61,348 nt of DNA, taken from the IMG/VR virus record IMGVR_UViG_3300033141_003975, positions 1-61,348 of that record; one strand, 5' to 3'. Position numbers and translations under genes: made by a program. The stretch is from a virus. The notes below the pieces were generated by a model. The model was not told the origin of the DNA and searched no databases. It was given only the letters and a program-made list of their open reading frames with translations. Positions 35,546 to 42,962 of the stretch are shown here, one piece after another (the stretch's first letter is position 1; each line of letters starts with the position of its first letter).

Positions 35546-37229
35546 CTTCCTTGGTAAAGGGAGTCAAAAAACGGATATCACGGGTTTCATATATGCATCG
35601 TTTCCCTTGTCCTTTCCTCGTCCAGCAGTCTATGGCGATGATGGTCGCCACTATCCCATCTATTTTATACACACTTCGCTTTTTGTCAACCTTAATGTTG
35701 TCGTTGGAGTCTCTGGCCACGACTGCGTTTCCAGCCATCCAACGCAGTATAGGATTCCCACCATGTCTGATCTTCCCTTCCAGGTACAGCCGCTCGAACT
35801 CTTTTGTGGGGATCGCCATCTGCATAAAGGACTGGGATACGAGAACTACTTCGCACAGTCCCGACAGTTCGGATTCCAGCATCATGCCGGTCTCATACCC
35901 CTGGAATAATCTGTCGATCCCCAGCACCCTGAGATTAAACTTCCTCGCATCCTCTTCGATGGCTTTGCGGATGACAGCGTAGTCAATGGCGTTGCCTTCG
36001 GTAGTGCGCAACCAGCCGTGGCTTTTCCATTGCCTATACCTCTCACGATTCTTGTTATTCTCATCCCACAAGCGGGCTTCGGGGCACCAACAGCGTACAA
36101 GGAGTTGTATCCCGCCGTCGTCCTCAGGGAATACGAGGGCAAAGGCCGTGATGTCCTGGGTTGATGCCAGGTCCAGGCCCCCATAGCACAACCTCCCGTA
36201 CAACTCCTCCTCCCTCACTTCCCTTCCGGCTTGCTGATCCCAAGTAATGATATCCAGCCAGGACTCGGAGCGTTGTACCCACTCGTTCAGGTGCTTCTGC
36301 CTAAATGCTATCCTCTCAGACGGGAGCTTCTCACTCCGCTTCCACTTCGTCCTGAGATCATCCAGTTTCACGATGGAGCCCAATCCTGGGTTGGCTTTGT
36401 GCCAAATGGATTCGTCAGCGGGGTCGTCGTTCTCGTCCAGCTCGAATATGAAGGGGAGGAAGGTGTCGTCGGAGCCGAATTCGTCGAGGCAGGAGCAGCC
36501 GTAATCATACTTGTCACGGCAAACGTGGCCAATGTCGTCACCAGCTGTTGTTGTAATCAGCAGTAAGGGCTGTCTACGGGCCGCTGTGGACGTTTCTAGG
36601 CTGTTCCATACATCTGATGCCTGATGAGCGTGTAATTCGTCTACGAGGCCGCAATGGACGTTTAGGCCGTCCATGCGTTTGGCATCGGAGCTGAGGGGGA
36701 TGAAGGTGGAGCCATTCTCGCTGTGAACTATCTCGTTCTTCATGATGTTGATGCCGACATCTGTGAGGTTAGAGCGTAAAGCTATCTGTCGGGCGCAGTC
36801 GAATATGATCCTGGCCTGATCCCGTTTGGTTGCCGCACTCACAACCTCGGCCCCGCTCTCACCGTCGCATAGTAAGCAATACAATCCTATGCCTGCTGCG
36901 AAGTGGCTCTTGCCATTTTTTCTGGCAACTTGTAGGTACGCGACCTTATATACCCTTTCCCCTGAGGTACGGTGCCATCCGAATAGCATCCAAAGGAAAG
37001 CTTTCTGCCAGGGTTCTAACTCAAACTTCCTTCCTGCCCATTCTCCTTTCCAATGGCGGAGTTCGCCGAAGAACTCGATAATGTGTCGGGCTTTGTCTTC
37101 CATAAACACATACCCTCTCTCGTCTGCATTAACTTCCATCCAGTAGTGGAGTTCGCAAACTTGCCTTATCCTTCTACAAGCTTCTATCTCTCCTACAGCT
37201 ACAGCTTCTATCCAAGACTTAGCTCTCAT
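35526..37229 (-). CDS. terL: large terminase subunit
   Basis: The 567-residue HK97-type (Terminase_1) protein has the Walker A-like LQVARKNGKSHFAAGIG (about 92-108), a motor-domain strand PLLLITTTAGDD and the RNase H-like nuclease start YGGLDLASTQDITAFALV (about 348). It pumps DNA into proheads and cuts concatemers; its closest partners are usually P27-type small subunits. It is the first gene of the late operon. The start has a full SD, AAGGAGGTGTTAGT ATG, immediately below a long palindrome. Confidence 0.92.
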   Translation of the reverse strand: MRAKSWIEAVAVGEIEACRRIRQVCELHYWMEVNADERGYVFMEDKARHIIEFFGELRHWKGEWAGRKFELEPWQKAFLWMLFGWHRTSGERVYKVAYLQVARKNGKSHFAAGIGLYCLLCDGESGAEVVSAATKRDQARIIFDCARQIALRSNLTDVGINIMKNEIVHSENGSTFIPLSSDAKRMDGLNVHCGLVDELHAHQASDVWNSLETSTAARRQPLLLITTTAGDDIGHVCRDKYDYGCSCLDEFGSDDTFLPFIFELDENDDPADESIWHKANPGLGSIVKLDDLRTKWKRSEKLPSERIAFRQKHLNEWVQRSESWLDIITWDQQAGREVREEELYGRLCYGGLDLASTQDITAFALVFPEDDGGIQLLVRCWCPEARLWDENNKNRERYRQWKSHGWLRTTEGNAIDYAVIRKAIEEDARKFNLRVLGIDRLFQGYETGMMLESELSGLCEVVLVSQSFMQMAIPTKEFERLYLEGKIRHGGNPILRWMAGNAVVARDSNDNIKVDKKRSVYKIDGIVATIIAIDCWTRKGQGKRCIYETRDIRFLTPFTKEVEATAQ

Positions 37230-37240
37230 ACTAACACCTC

Positions 37241-37289
37241 CTTTAATACTAATATAGGTATTATACCAATACCTATATTAGTATTAAAG
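37241..37289. repeat. 49-bp inverted repeat, 22-bp perfect arms
   Basis: Arms 37241-37262 and 37268-37289 are perfect inverse complements separated by the 5-bp centre ATACC. The arm sequence begins CTTTAATACTAATATAGG. It lies 11 bp upstream of the large terminase ATG; its inner part contains an extended -10 promoter for the late operon. It therefore looks like an operator or architectural site for the late promoter more than an RNA hairpin. Confidence 0.7.
37253..37268 (-). promoter_or_regulatory. late leftward promoter with extended -10
   Basis: On the minus strand TGG TATAAT (37268-37260) is a consensus extended -10. The candidate -35 at 17 nt (TTTAAT) is weak, which suits an activated phage late promoter. 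Transcription would start near 37253 and give a leader of about 25 nt ending in the terminase SD. The -10 sits at the centre of the 49-bp palindrome. Confidence 0.5.
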
Positions 37290-37293
37290 CTAA

Positions 37294-37321
37294 AGCAATA
37301 GCTATTGGCATAGCTATTGCT
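37294..37321. promoter_or_regulatory. second palindrome with CAATAGCTATTG
   Basis: Perfect 11-bp arms, AGCAATAGCTA (37294-37304) and its complement (37311-37321), flank TTGGCA. The left side holds the 12-bp palindrome CAATAGCTATTG (37296-37307), which recurs exactly at 42965-42976 over the -35 of the block B promoter. Relative to the late start site the palindrome is centred near -54, a usual activator position. An outer TTAAAGCT/AGCTTTAA pair surrounds it. Confidence 0.45.
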
Positions 37322-37367
37322 ATTTAAGAGCTTTAATTAAAGGGAGTAGCTATTTGTTGTACCTATT

Positions 37368-37398
37368 AAAAAGAAAAATAAGCAGCGAAGCTGCTTAT
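37368..37398 (-). terminator. leftward intrinsic terminator
   Basis: Read on the minus strand, a 9-bp stem (ATAAGCAGC / GCTGCTTAT) with loop TTC is followed by TTTTCTTTTT. It would stop leftward RNA arriving from 37400-37900, upstream of the late promoter. No leftward gene is visible there, so it either insulates the late operon or ends a small RNA. Confidence 0.7.
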
Positions 37399-37768
37399 AC
37401 AAAGAAAAGAAATCCCAGCCAGCCTTTCCAGCAAAATCATTCCCAAACTCCCCCCGCTGTCCCTGTTCCAGAACAATGGCTCGGTGTGAAAAAAGTTCCA
37501 AACTGTCCTAGGGCTGTTGGAGCCCTCCGAAACGGCCTCCGAGTTCGTAAAGTTGACCAATGCAGTCAGGTACCCCCGATTGCACCGAGATTGCACTACC
37601 CTACCTACCCGATAGGGTGTATCGACTATTACTTTTCGGTTGCCCTAACTTTTCACGATCAAACTTGGACTTCTGTAATGGGCACTTTCCTACATTGAAG
37701 CGCGAATTGACAGACTTTGGGACAGTGCAGGAATTACGGGGAGATATTTCCCATATATATATAAGAGA
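37399..37768. other. intergenic region between divergent operons
   Basis: I see no convincing gene in this stretch. It contains two ATTGCAC boxes 11 bp apart (37579-37585 and 37590-37596); the first lies in a 13-mer, CCCCGATTGCACC, whose complement occurs in the GTGCA cluster at 42694-42706. It also has a short GGGCT/AGCCC hairpin near 37510. It probably carries regulatory or replication sites. Confidence 0.4.
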
Positions 37769-37846
37769 TTGACAGAAGAGCTCAAGAGACATTATATGGG
37801 AAAACTGCCGGAGACTATTGCCGCCGACGAAAAACTAATATATACT
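37769..37846 (+). promoter_or_regulatory. rightward promoters for block A
   Basis: Two candidates lie close together. The first has TTGACA (37769-37774), a 17-nt spacer and TTATAT (37792-37797), or TATATG with 18 nt. The second has TTGCCG (37818-37823), 17 nt and TATACT (37841-37846). Both point to the gene at 37900, which begins about 50 nt downstream of the second. Confidence 0.55.
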
Positions 37847-37899
37847 CTCAGTAGCCTACGGGCACAATCTCAAATACAGGATAAGAAGGGAGAACCACC

Positions 37900-38127
37900 A
37901 TGAATCGCAGAGGAAAGATCAGCGGAGAAGACTACGAGAGACTACGAGGCATCAGGGAAGACATTGATATTCATATTGAATTAAATGGTTGTTTGCCGCC
38001 TATGGGGAAATATACAGAAGACAACCCGTTGACTTGCGTTGTTCTGGCAAACCGCAAGCTCACTTTCAAAGGTCCTGATTATTTTGGCGCTTTACGTTTG
38101 TTCGATCTTGCGAAAGAATTAGCTTAA
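37900..38127 (+). CDS. hypothetical protein, 75 aa
   Basis: This is the first gene of block A. It is a small charged protein with an N-terminal helix (GEDYERLRGIREDIDIHI) and the segment NPLTCVVLANRKLTFKGPDY. No family is recognised. It has a good site, AAGGGAGAACCACC ATG. First-in-operon small proteins of this kind in phages are often early host-takeover or regulatory factors; that is inference. Confidence 0.6.
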   Translation: MNRRGKISGEDYERLRGIREDIDIHIELNGCLPPMGKYTEDNPLTCVVLANRKLTFKGPDYFGALRLFDLAKELA

Positions 38128-38156
38128 AACAAAAACAAAAGAAAGAAGGTGATGAT

Positions 38157-38294
38157 ATGAGATTATTCCAAGTGAGGAAACTCGGTATCGAAGGAAATAT
38201 ATACTTCTTTTCTTCATATCGAGAAGCTGTGGAGTACGGCATCAGGGTTTTGGGTTGTCCCTTTGCCGTCGAAGAATTAAAGATTAAGGAATAG
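38157..38294 (+). CDS. small hypothetical protein, 45 aa
   Basis: The ORF starts MRLFQVRKLGIEGNIYFF and ends EELKIKE. It is preceded by GAAGGTGAT and followed directly by an intrinsic terminator, so it is a plausible small gene. The composition (aromatic N-terminal half, charged end) suggests a compact alpha/beta fold. No family is recognised. Confidence 0.55.
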   Translation: MRLFQVRKLGIEGNIYFFSSYREAVEYGIRVLGCPFAVEELKIKE

Positions 38295-38300
38295 GGTCAG

Positions 38301-38333
38301 AGGCCGTGATTAAATTCACGGCCTTAATTTTTT
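38301..38333 (+). terminator. rightward intrinsic terminator inside block A
   Basis: The stem AGGCCGTGA / TCACGGCCT (9 bp, loop TTAAAT) is followed by TAATTTTTTA. The next gene's SD (AAGGGAG) follows at once, so this may attenuate rather than stop the operon. Confidence 0.75.
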
Positions 38334-38352
38334 ACAGAAGGGAGTGATAAAT

Positions 38353-38550
38353 ATGAGGATTACAACAAAGAAGGAACTGCGGCGATATTTCTTTGAGACA
38401 CACCCTGAAGTCTCAAAGAAAAGAGTAAAGCTAGCTGAAGGTCATATCGAATATGTTTGTGACACTCGACTGGCTTTCAGTAACTTCGTAGACCAACTCT
38501 ACGAAGACGGGATTATTACGGAAGAGCTAGCCAAAATTGCTAGCCTTTAA
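38353..38550 (+). CDS. hypothetical protein, 65 aa
   Basis: A small basic protein starting MRITTKKELRRYFFETHPEV and ending EDGIITEELAKIASL. No family is recognised; the N-terminal helix could bind nucleic acid. ATG 38353 is preferred over GTG 38344 because AAGGGAG lies at better spacing. The last codons include the inverted repeat GCTAGC-N7-GCTAGC. Confidence 0.55.
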   Translation: MRITTKKELRRYFFETHPEVSKKRVKLAEGHIEYVCDTRLAFSNFVDQLYEDGIITEELAKIASL

Positions 38551-38574
38551 TTTATAGGAAAAGGAGAAGGAATT

Positions 38575-39786
38575 ATGAGCAGCTTCACTTGTGCCGGTTG
38601 TGAGCAAGAGTTTGAAGGTCTCTCCGCAGAAATGTTGGAAAACAGATACGGGGAGTATTTTTATTTCTGCGCAGAGTGCGCAGGCAAGTTCTCTATATGC
38701 TATGAGTGTGGGGAGCCGAATAAAGAAGTTTTTGAAATTGACGACATTGTAATGTGTCGGAATTGCAGATCGGAATACTGTATCAGGTGTTCCGATTGTG
38801 GCACTTGGGTATATTCGGAGACCAGCTACTGTGTGGGAGACAATAGATTGGTCTGTGCGGAGTGTTTTGAGGATTATTATTATTGTGAGGGTTGCGGGGA
38901 GTACGTGCCTGAAGATCACGTATGTCCTTATGTTTCGATCCACAATTATAATGCGAAATTTTGGGATATATTTCCAAATTTCGCAGCTGCGAATAATGGT
39001 CCGTTATTCGGAATGGAATTCGAGCTCGAAGTTAATTCCGAATATAAGGATGAAGCAGCAGTTGACTTCTGTGATCTATTCAAAGTCCCGTGTTTCGCCA
39101 AAGAGGATGGGAGTTTGGGCAGTGGCGGAATTGAAATAAATTTCGCACCTTTATCATTTCAAGAAGTCGAAGAGAAATTACTTTCAGTTTTTGAGTCTGA
39201 AAGTATGAATGAGTGGGTGAGTGATTATTCTGCGACTTCTTGGGATAACGGCAGGTGTGGGATACATATCCACGTATCCCGTGACCAGCTGGATGAGAGT
39301 GACATTACTCTCATCCAAAGCATAATTTTCTCTGAATATAATTATGAATATATTCGGAGATTATCAGGACGCGATAGCGGGTACGGGTATATTCGTAGTG
39401 GACGTCCAACAACTTATTTTGGAGAATTCGCGAACACGTACGGAGACGTGTCGCAAGAGTTTGTTCAGAAATATCTGGATAAATTCTCAAGGGTATTATG
39501 TACTTGGCTGAGTCCGACAGCGATTCATGATAGGTACGAAGGCGTGAACCTGATACCGCGAAATACAATTGAGTTCCGTTTATTTCGTGGTACCTTTTAC
39601 ACGAAAAGGGTCAGAGCGTATTTCCAGTTTTTACGTACTCTGATTGAGTATGTAAAAGGGTTTTCCGGTTTCGGGCGGAGTATTGGCGAATACGCTGATG
39701 CTTTCGAGATAGCTAAAATTGAGAATATCCGAGATAAAGCTAATCAGCTTGGTTTCTCGGAAGTCACAGACTTTATTTCAGAGTGA
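38575..39786 (+). CDS. amidoligase-like enzyme with N-terminal zinc ribbons
   Basis: The 403-residue protein has a Cys-rich N-terminal third with repeated CxxC pairs (CAGC, CAEC, CYEC, CRNC, CSDC, CAEC, CEGC), probably several treble-clef or zinc-ribbon units. The rest matches the putative amidoligase family (glutamine synthetase-like fold): GMEFELEV (about 145), GSGGIEINFAPL (about 181), GIHIHVSR (about 228) and NTIEFRLFRG (about 330). Such enzymes are predicted to form amide or peptide bonds with ATP. The next gene is a class II glutamine amidotransferase, a pairing known from phage amidoligase loci. It may modify peptides, proteins or peptidoglycan precursors. Confidence 0.78.
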   Translation: MSSFTCAGCEQEFEGLSAEMLENRYGEYFYFCAECAGKFSICYECGEPNKEVFEIDDIVMCRNCRSEYCIRCSDCGTWVYSETSYCVGDNRLVCAECFEDYYYCEGCGEYVPEDHVCPYVSIHNYNAKFWDIFPNFAAANNGPLFGMEFELEVNSEYKDEAAVDFCDLFKVPCFAKEDGSLGSGGIEINFAPLSFQEVEEKLLSVFESESMNEWVSDYSATSWDNGRCGIHIHVSRDQLDESDITLIQSIIFSEYNYEYIRRLSGRDSGYGYIRSGRPTTYFGEFANTYGDVSQEFVQKYLDKFSRVLCTWLSPTAIHDRYEGVNLIPRNTIEFRLFRGTFYTKRVRAYFQFLRTLIEYVKGFSGFGRSIGEYADAFEIAKIENIRDKANQLGFSEVTDFISE

Positions 39787-39801
39787 AAAGGAGAAGAGAC
39801 T

Positions 39802-40515
39802 ATGTGTGTGATAATCGTGTTAGAGCCTCATGTCGAATTTTCGAGTAATTATATCCAGCAGTGTGCGCTGGATAATCCACATGGAGTCGGAATTTTAATC
39901 GAGAACGGAAAGAAGGCTGTGGTCCGAAAGAATTTAGACTCGGATTCACGCTGGGCACAGGAAGTACTTGAGCGGCACCAGGATAAGAGAAGAATTATCC
40001 ACTTCCGCCTGAGTACCGGCGGAGAGTTATGCCGAAAGAATATCCATCCCTTCAGTATTGGGGATCAGATATTCTTATTTCATAATGGGGTAATTCCAGT
40101 TTCGGAATTACCGGTAAAGAAGGACGCAAGCGGAAGCGATACCTATAATTTATGTCGTTACACGCTCAAGCCAATTCTGAAATATCATTCCTTGGACTCT
40201 CCATTAGTCCAGGGCCTAATCCGCGTACTCACTTCCGGTTCGCGGATATTGATTTGGGAGAAGGGTAATTTGCATTATTTTGGAAATTGGGAACTCTTTG
40301 ACAAACGTATTCCCGTTTCCAACTTAAACTTCCTATGGAATAATTTATTCCCTAGGAAGCATGGAAAGAAAGTGAGGAATTTATGCGGTATGGAGTGTGA
40401 ATTATGTGGGGATGAACACAATACCTTGATTCAATGGGATTCAGGATATGGTTTTATGCAAGTATGCTCGGATTGCTTTGATTACTTAGAGCATACGGAA
40501 AGGAGGAAGTCATGA
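39802..40515 (+). CDS. class II glutamine amidotransferase-like protein
   Basis: The 237-residue protein starts MCVIIV; Cys2 would be the Ntn nucleophile after Met removal. Further class II motifs are NPHGVGILIENG (about 26-37), IIHFRLSTGGELC (about 65-77) and FLFHNGVIPVSELP (about 91-104). The C terminus adds a probable zinc ribbon (CGMECELCGD, then CSDCFDYL). It could release ammonia from glutamine, or act as an amidohydrolase, for the neighbouring amidoligase. It overlaps the next gene by ATGA. Confidence 0.78.
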   Translation: MCVIIVLEPHVEFSSNYIQQCALDNPHGVGILIENGKKAVVRKNLDSDSRWAQEVLERHQDKRRIIHFRLSTGGELCRKNIHPFSIGDQIFLFHNGVIPVSELPVKKDASGSDTYNLCRYTLKPILKYHSLDSPLVQGLIRVLTSGSRILIWEKGNLHYFGNWELFDKRIPVSNLNFLWNNLFPRKHGKKVRNLCGMECELCGDEHNTLIQWDSGYGFMQVCSDCFDYLEHTERRKS

Positions 40516-40751
40516 AGAAATACGAACGCGGTTGTTCAGCTATATTGTGTGGGATAATTGGCTTTATTGGTGGCCAGTTTTTTGGCACAGTATTAGGGAT
40601 AGTAGCTTCGAGCTGGATAGGGATTGATATTGCTGATTCAGCTTGTGTGATTATTGGCGTAGTAGCGGCAATTTATTTCTTCTTTGCCGCTCTGCTCTCG
40701 AAGGATGAAGAGGATGAGATTAAGCGGATTATCCGCAGAGATAAATTTTGA
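40512..40751 (+). CDS. two-span membrane protein, 79 aa
   Basis: Two hydrophobic helices (AILCGIIGFIGGQFFGTVLG and CVIIGVVAAIYFFFAALL) are separated by a short acidic turn and followed by a charged tail (KDEEDEIKRIIRRDKF). No family is recognised. It is translationally coupled to the amidotransferase. It could be a membrane partner of that pair or a holin-like or exclusion protein. Confidence 0.6.
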   Translation: MKKYERGCSAILCGIIGFIGGQFFGTVLGIVASSWIGIDIADSACVIIGVVAAIYFFFAALLSKDEEDEIKRIIRRDKF

Positions 40752-40772
40752 ATATAAGGAATTCCTTATATT
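40751..40772. repeat. 22-bp perfect palindrome
   Basis: The half-site AATATAAGGAA is followed by its exact complement with no spacer. It begins at the stop codon of the membrane protein gene and ends 7 bp before the SD (AAGGGAG) of the next gene. In RNA it would form an 8-9 bp hairpin; in DNA it could be an operator. Confidence 0.55.
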
Positions 40773-40789
40773 CAGAAGGGAGAAAGCGT

Positions 40790-41176
40790 ATGAGCGAATT
40801 ACGGAACTGGATTGAGGAACGGAATAAGGACTTCGACGAAGCCTTATTTCAAAAAGTGGAGAAGGCTATCGCTGGTCACAGCGTAAGCTTGCGCAAGTGG
40901 CTAAAAACCGAAGGCGTTGAGTTTTCGGATGAAGTCGAAGCCACATTAAAAGCTATGGGATATCTGGCAAAGATATCCTATTTGGAAATTTGCGCTATCC
41001 GTGACGAAAGCGCAAATTGGGATAGCTATTATTGCGACATAATAGCTGAATATCTGAACGTGGGAGAGACTTACGAACCTACAGTGATATACGATGTAGA
41101 GGAGTGTGAGTACTTAATTTCGAGCGTAGGCGACTACGTTGAAAACTACCAAATTGAGAAGGGAGAATTATTATGA
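40790..41176 (+). CDS. hypothetical acidic protein, 128 aa
   Basis: It starts MSELRNWIEERNKDFDEAL and contains a basic middle (HSVSLRKWLKTEGVEF) and a long acidic C-terminal part (YDVEECEYLISSVGDYVENY). No family is recognised. ATG 40790 is set by AAGGGAG 9 nt upstream. It overlaps the following gene by ATGA and belongs to block A. Confidence 0.6.
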   Translation: MSELRNWIEERNKDFDEALFQKVEKAIAGHSVSLRKWLKTEGVEFSDEVEATLKAMGYLAKISYLEICAIRDESANWDSYYCDIIAEYLNVGETYEPTVIYDVEECEYLISSVGDYVENYQIEKGELL

Positions 41177-41631
41177 AAACGTATGACGTAGTGAGGCTGG
41201 ACAAAGACGGACTGGAAGAGCTTGTCTCTTCCTGGACTAACCGAGAGACTGCGGAATTAGAAGTCGAAGAATTGAATATCGAAGATAAAGGCTACGGCTT
41301 TCGGTATTTTGTCCGCAGCCGCGAATTGCCGGAAATTAAAGGTCTGGCTACGACAGTCAAACCAGTTTCCTGGTACAAGTTTTTAGGGTTATTTCCGGCA
41401 CAAACCGCCGAATTGATCGAGCGAAATACCTCAAGACTCAACGCTTCACACGCAGTCTGTTTTGAGGTATTGGATATGTCTTCTAGTTTATTCGGGGAGC
41501 GTTCTTGTTTATTTGTGGGTTCTCATGAAAAGGGGTTCGGCTGTACGCTGGATGAGGCCTGTACCGGCAGACTTGGTGACGTTCCAAGCCAGTTTGCGTA
41601 CCCCGTCTACTATTCGGAGATAATCCTGTAG
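41173..41631 (+). CDS. hypothetical protein, 152 aa
   Basis: The protein starts MKTYDVVRLDKDGLEELVSS and contains GLATTVKPVSWYKFLGLFPA and the Cys-bearing region SCLFVGSHEKGFGCTLDEAC. No family is recognised. The N-terminal part (WTNRETAELEVEELN) resembles the small phage domains that begin with a strand-helix unit. It is the last gene of block A and is followed by an intrinsic terminator. Confidence 0.55.
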   Translation: MKTYDVVRLDKDGLEELVSSWTNRETAELEVEELNIEDKGYGFRYFVRSRELPEIKGLATTVKPVSWYKFLGLFPAQTAELIERNTSRLNASHAVCFEVLDMSSSLFGERSCLFVGSHEKGFGCTLDEACTGRLGDVPSQFAYPVYYSEIIL

Positions 41632-41657
41632 TCGCTCGCTCTAAGTCAATCCGCTTG

Positions 41658-41689
41658 CCCCAAAGGTTCTCTCTTTGGGGTTTTCTTTT
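41658..41689 (+). terminator. rightward intrinsic terminator ending block A
   Basis: The stem CCCCAAAG / CTTTGGGG (8 bp, 7-nt loop) is followed by TTTTCTTTT. It lies 27 nt after the last stop codon of block A. Confidence 0.88.
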
Positions 41690-42640
41690 GCCTCAATCTC
41701 GAAGAGTATCCTTATTTGCCCAATAAGCTCGCTTTCGTCAGAAAGCCTCTACTTTCGCTCTCAGTGAGTTTTTTGGCTTCAAGCCAATCTTCCCTACCGC
41801 TCTGATCCAAAGTCTTCGTCACGCGCGTTTATGGCCACTTTCCGGCGAAAGCTTACTTCTTTGATAAAGAAAGTAACCTACGGGATTCAGTAGAGGATAA
41901 GAGTGAGATATTCTCCTTTATATGTATTCTTTAGTAGTAGTGGTTGAGTATCAGTGTATGATTCAATCACTTCCGTTCTTGCTCAATCCCACTTTCGTCC
42001 TTTATTCCCAAGGTGTTTGTCAGTGTGGTGCAAAAGCCGTGATTCAAGCGGGTCTGAAAGCCTGGTTTTATGCTGTATTTCGCATTGATATTCGCTCAAA
42101 GTTAGCTATAGCTACAGACACTAACTCACTGATATTATTAAGCTTAGGTACTGTGCTAGCCACAACTGGTGGAAGTGCATGACTTGCGACATATCTAAAC
42201 TCCGGCAGTAATTCAGGCAGTAATTATTTAGTGAAAGCGGAATATCAGTATGGGTATTTGTTTGAGAAATTGACTTCACACAAACAGAGAATATCCTTTA
42301 TTCTCAATGGTTCTCACACTCTCACTGGTATTCAATAATAGGGAGTTTCAAAGTCAAGTCTATATCCTGAATCCGTCACAGTGTGAGGTAGTTTCTGTTC
42401 CAATTTCTGCTTTAATTTGCTGAAGCCAAGGCTTAATACTATCCTTATATAAGTATTCTATTATATAATAGAGTACTTGAGCTGCTAATTCTTACGGACT
42501 TTACCTGCTGGCGTTAGGTTCTGGAATTGTAAAAAATTGTAAAATTTTCGCTACTCATAGTCTGTCAGCCCCTGATACCCCAACTCCGCAAAGCTACCCT
42601 CACACTTGCATTACTTCAGTTGGTGAAGTGTCAGTCTCTC
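41690..42640. other. AT-rich intergenic region without clear genes
   Basis: About 950 bp with no ORF that has an SD. The longest frame, 41922-42182, lacks a start site and any recognisable motif. Features seen are a tandem near-repeat GGCAGTAATTCA/GGCAGTAATTAT around 42202-42226, and a 28-bp imperfect palindrome at 42451-42478 (outer AAGTA/TACTT, inner TCTATTATATAATAGA). It may hold decayed genes, a non-coding RNA or replication sites. Confidence 0.5.
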
Positions 42641-42675
42641 ACTTTCCGATGCAATAGAATCGGTTGCAGACCCCG

Positions 42676-42780
42676 TGTGCAGTCTCATGAGAAGGTGCAA
42701 TCGGGGTGGTGCAGTGCAACTGCATTGCACACAAAGGGGGGCAAAAGTGCAATTTCGGCGGTGCATTGCACCCCTGCACC
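42676..42780. repeat. cluster of nine GTGCA/TGCAC boxes
   Basis: Six GTGCA (starting 42677, 42695, 42709, 42714, 42747 and 42761) and three TGCAC (42726, 42767 and 42775) lie within 105 bp, several as GTGCAAT. GGTGCATTGCACC (42760-42772) is a perfect palindrome around its centre. Two more copies of ATTGCAC lie at 37579-37596. This is iteron-like and suggests binding sites for an initiator or regulator. Confidence 0.55.
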
Positions 42781-42783
42781 CGA

Positions 42784-42798
42784 GGGGGGGTCCCCCCC
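42784..42798. repeat. G7-T-C7 hairpin
   Basis: Seven G, one T and seven C form a perfect hairpin next to the GTGCA cluster. A second palindrome, TTTCGCGCGAAA, follows at 42843-42854. No T-run follows, so it does not look like an intrinsic terminator. Confidence 0.6.
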
Positions 42799-42876
42799 AT
42801 CCCCAGGGGGTCTATCCGAAACCGGGTCGCCCAGCAAACTTTTTTCGCGCGAAACGTTGTGGCCCTCCAATCAATT

Positions 42877-42893
42877 TGTAACATTTTGTTACA
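42877..42893. promoter_or_regulatory. palindromic operator candidate TGTAAC-N5-GTTACA
   Basis: It has the same 6-bp arms as the site at 8678-8694, here with centre ATTTT. Further half-sites (GTTACA at 42900-42905, and ACATTTTGTTACA at 42913-42925) follow downstream. It lies about 80 bp upstream of the block B promoter. Confidence 0.45.
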
Positions 42894-42962
42894 AAACCCG
42901 TTACACTTCGCCACATTTTGTTACATTACCAATCTGGTCAAGATTTATCTTCAAAAAAATTC

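Noticed and set aside
37354-37698. 114-codon rightward frame between the divergent operons
   Set aside because: It crosses the leftward terminator and several inverted repeats, lacks an SD and shows no protein-like pattern.
37601-37792. 63-codon leftward frame above the terminator
   Set aside because: No SD and it runs back through the rightward promoter; kept only as a possible non-coding transcript.
41922-42182. 86-codon open frame in the intergenic region
   Set aside because: No SD before its ATG, no recognisable motif and odd composition (VVVVEYQC); it looks like chance or a remnant.
42676-42780. GTGCA boxes as a CRISPR array
   Set aside because: Repeats are only 5-7 bp, in both orientations, with irregular spacing; this does not fit repeat-spacer structure.
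42784-42798. G7/C7 hairpin as a terminator
   Set aside because: No T-run follows on either strand and no gene ends nearby.
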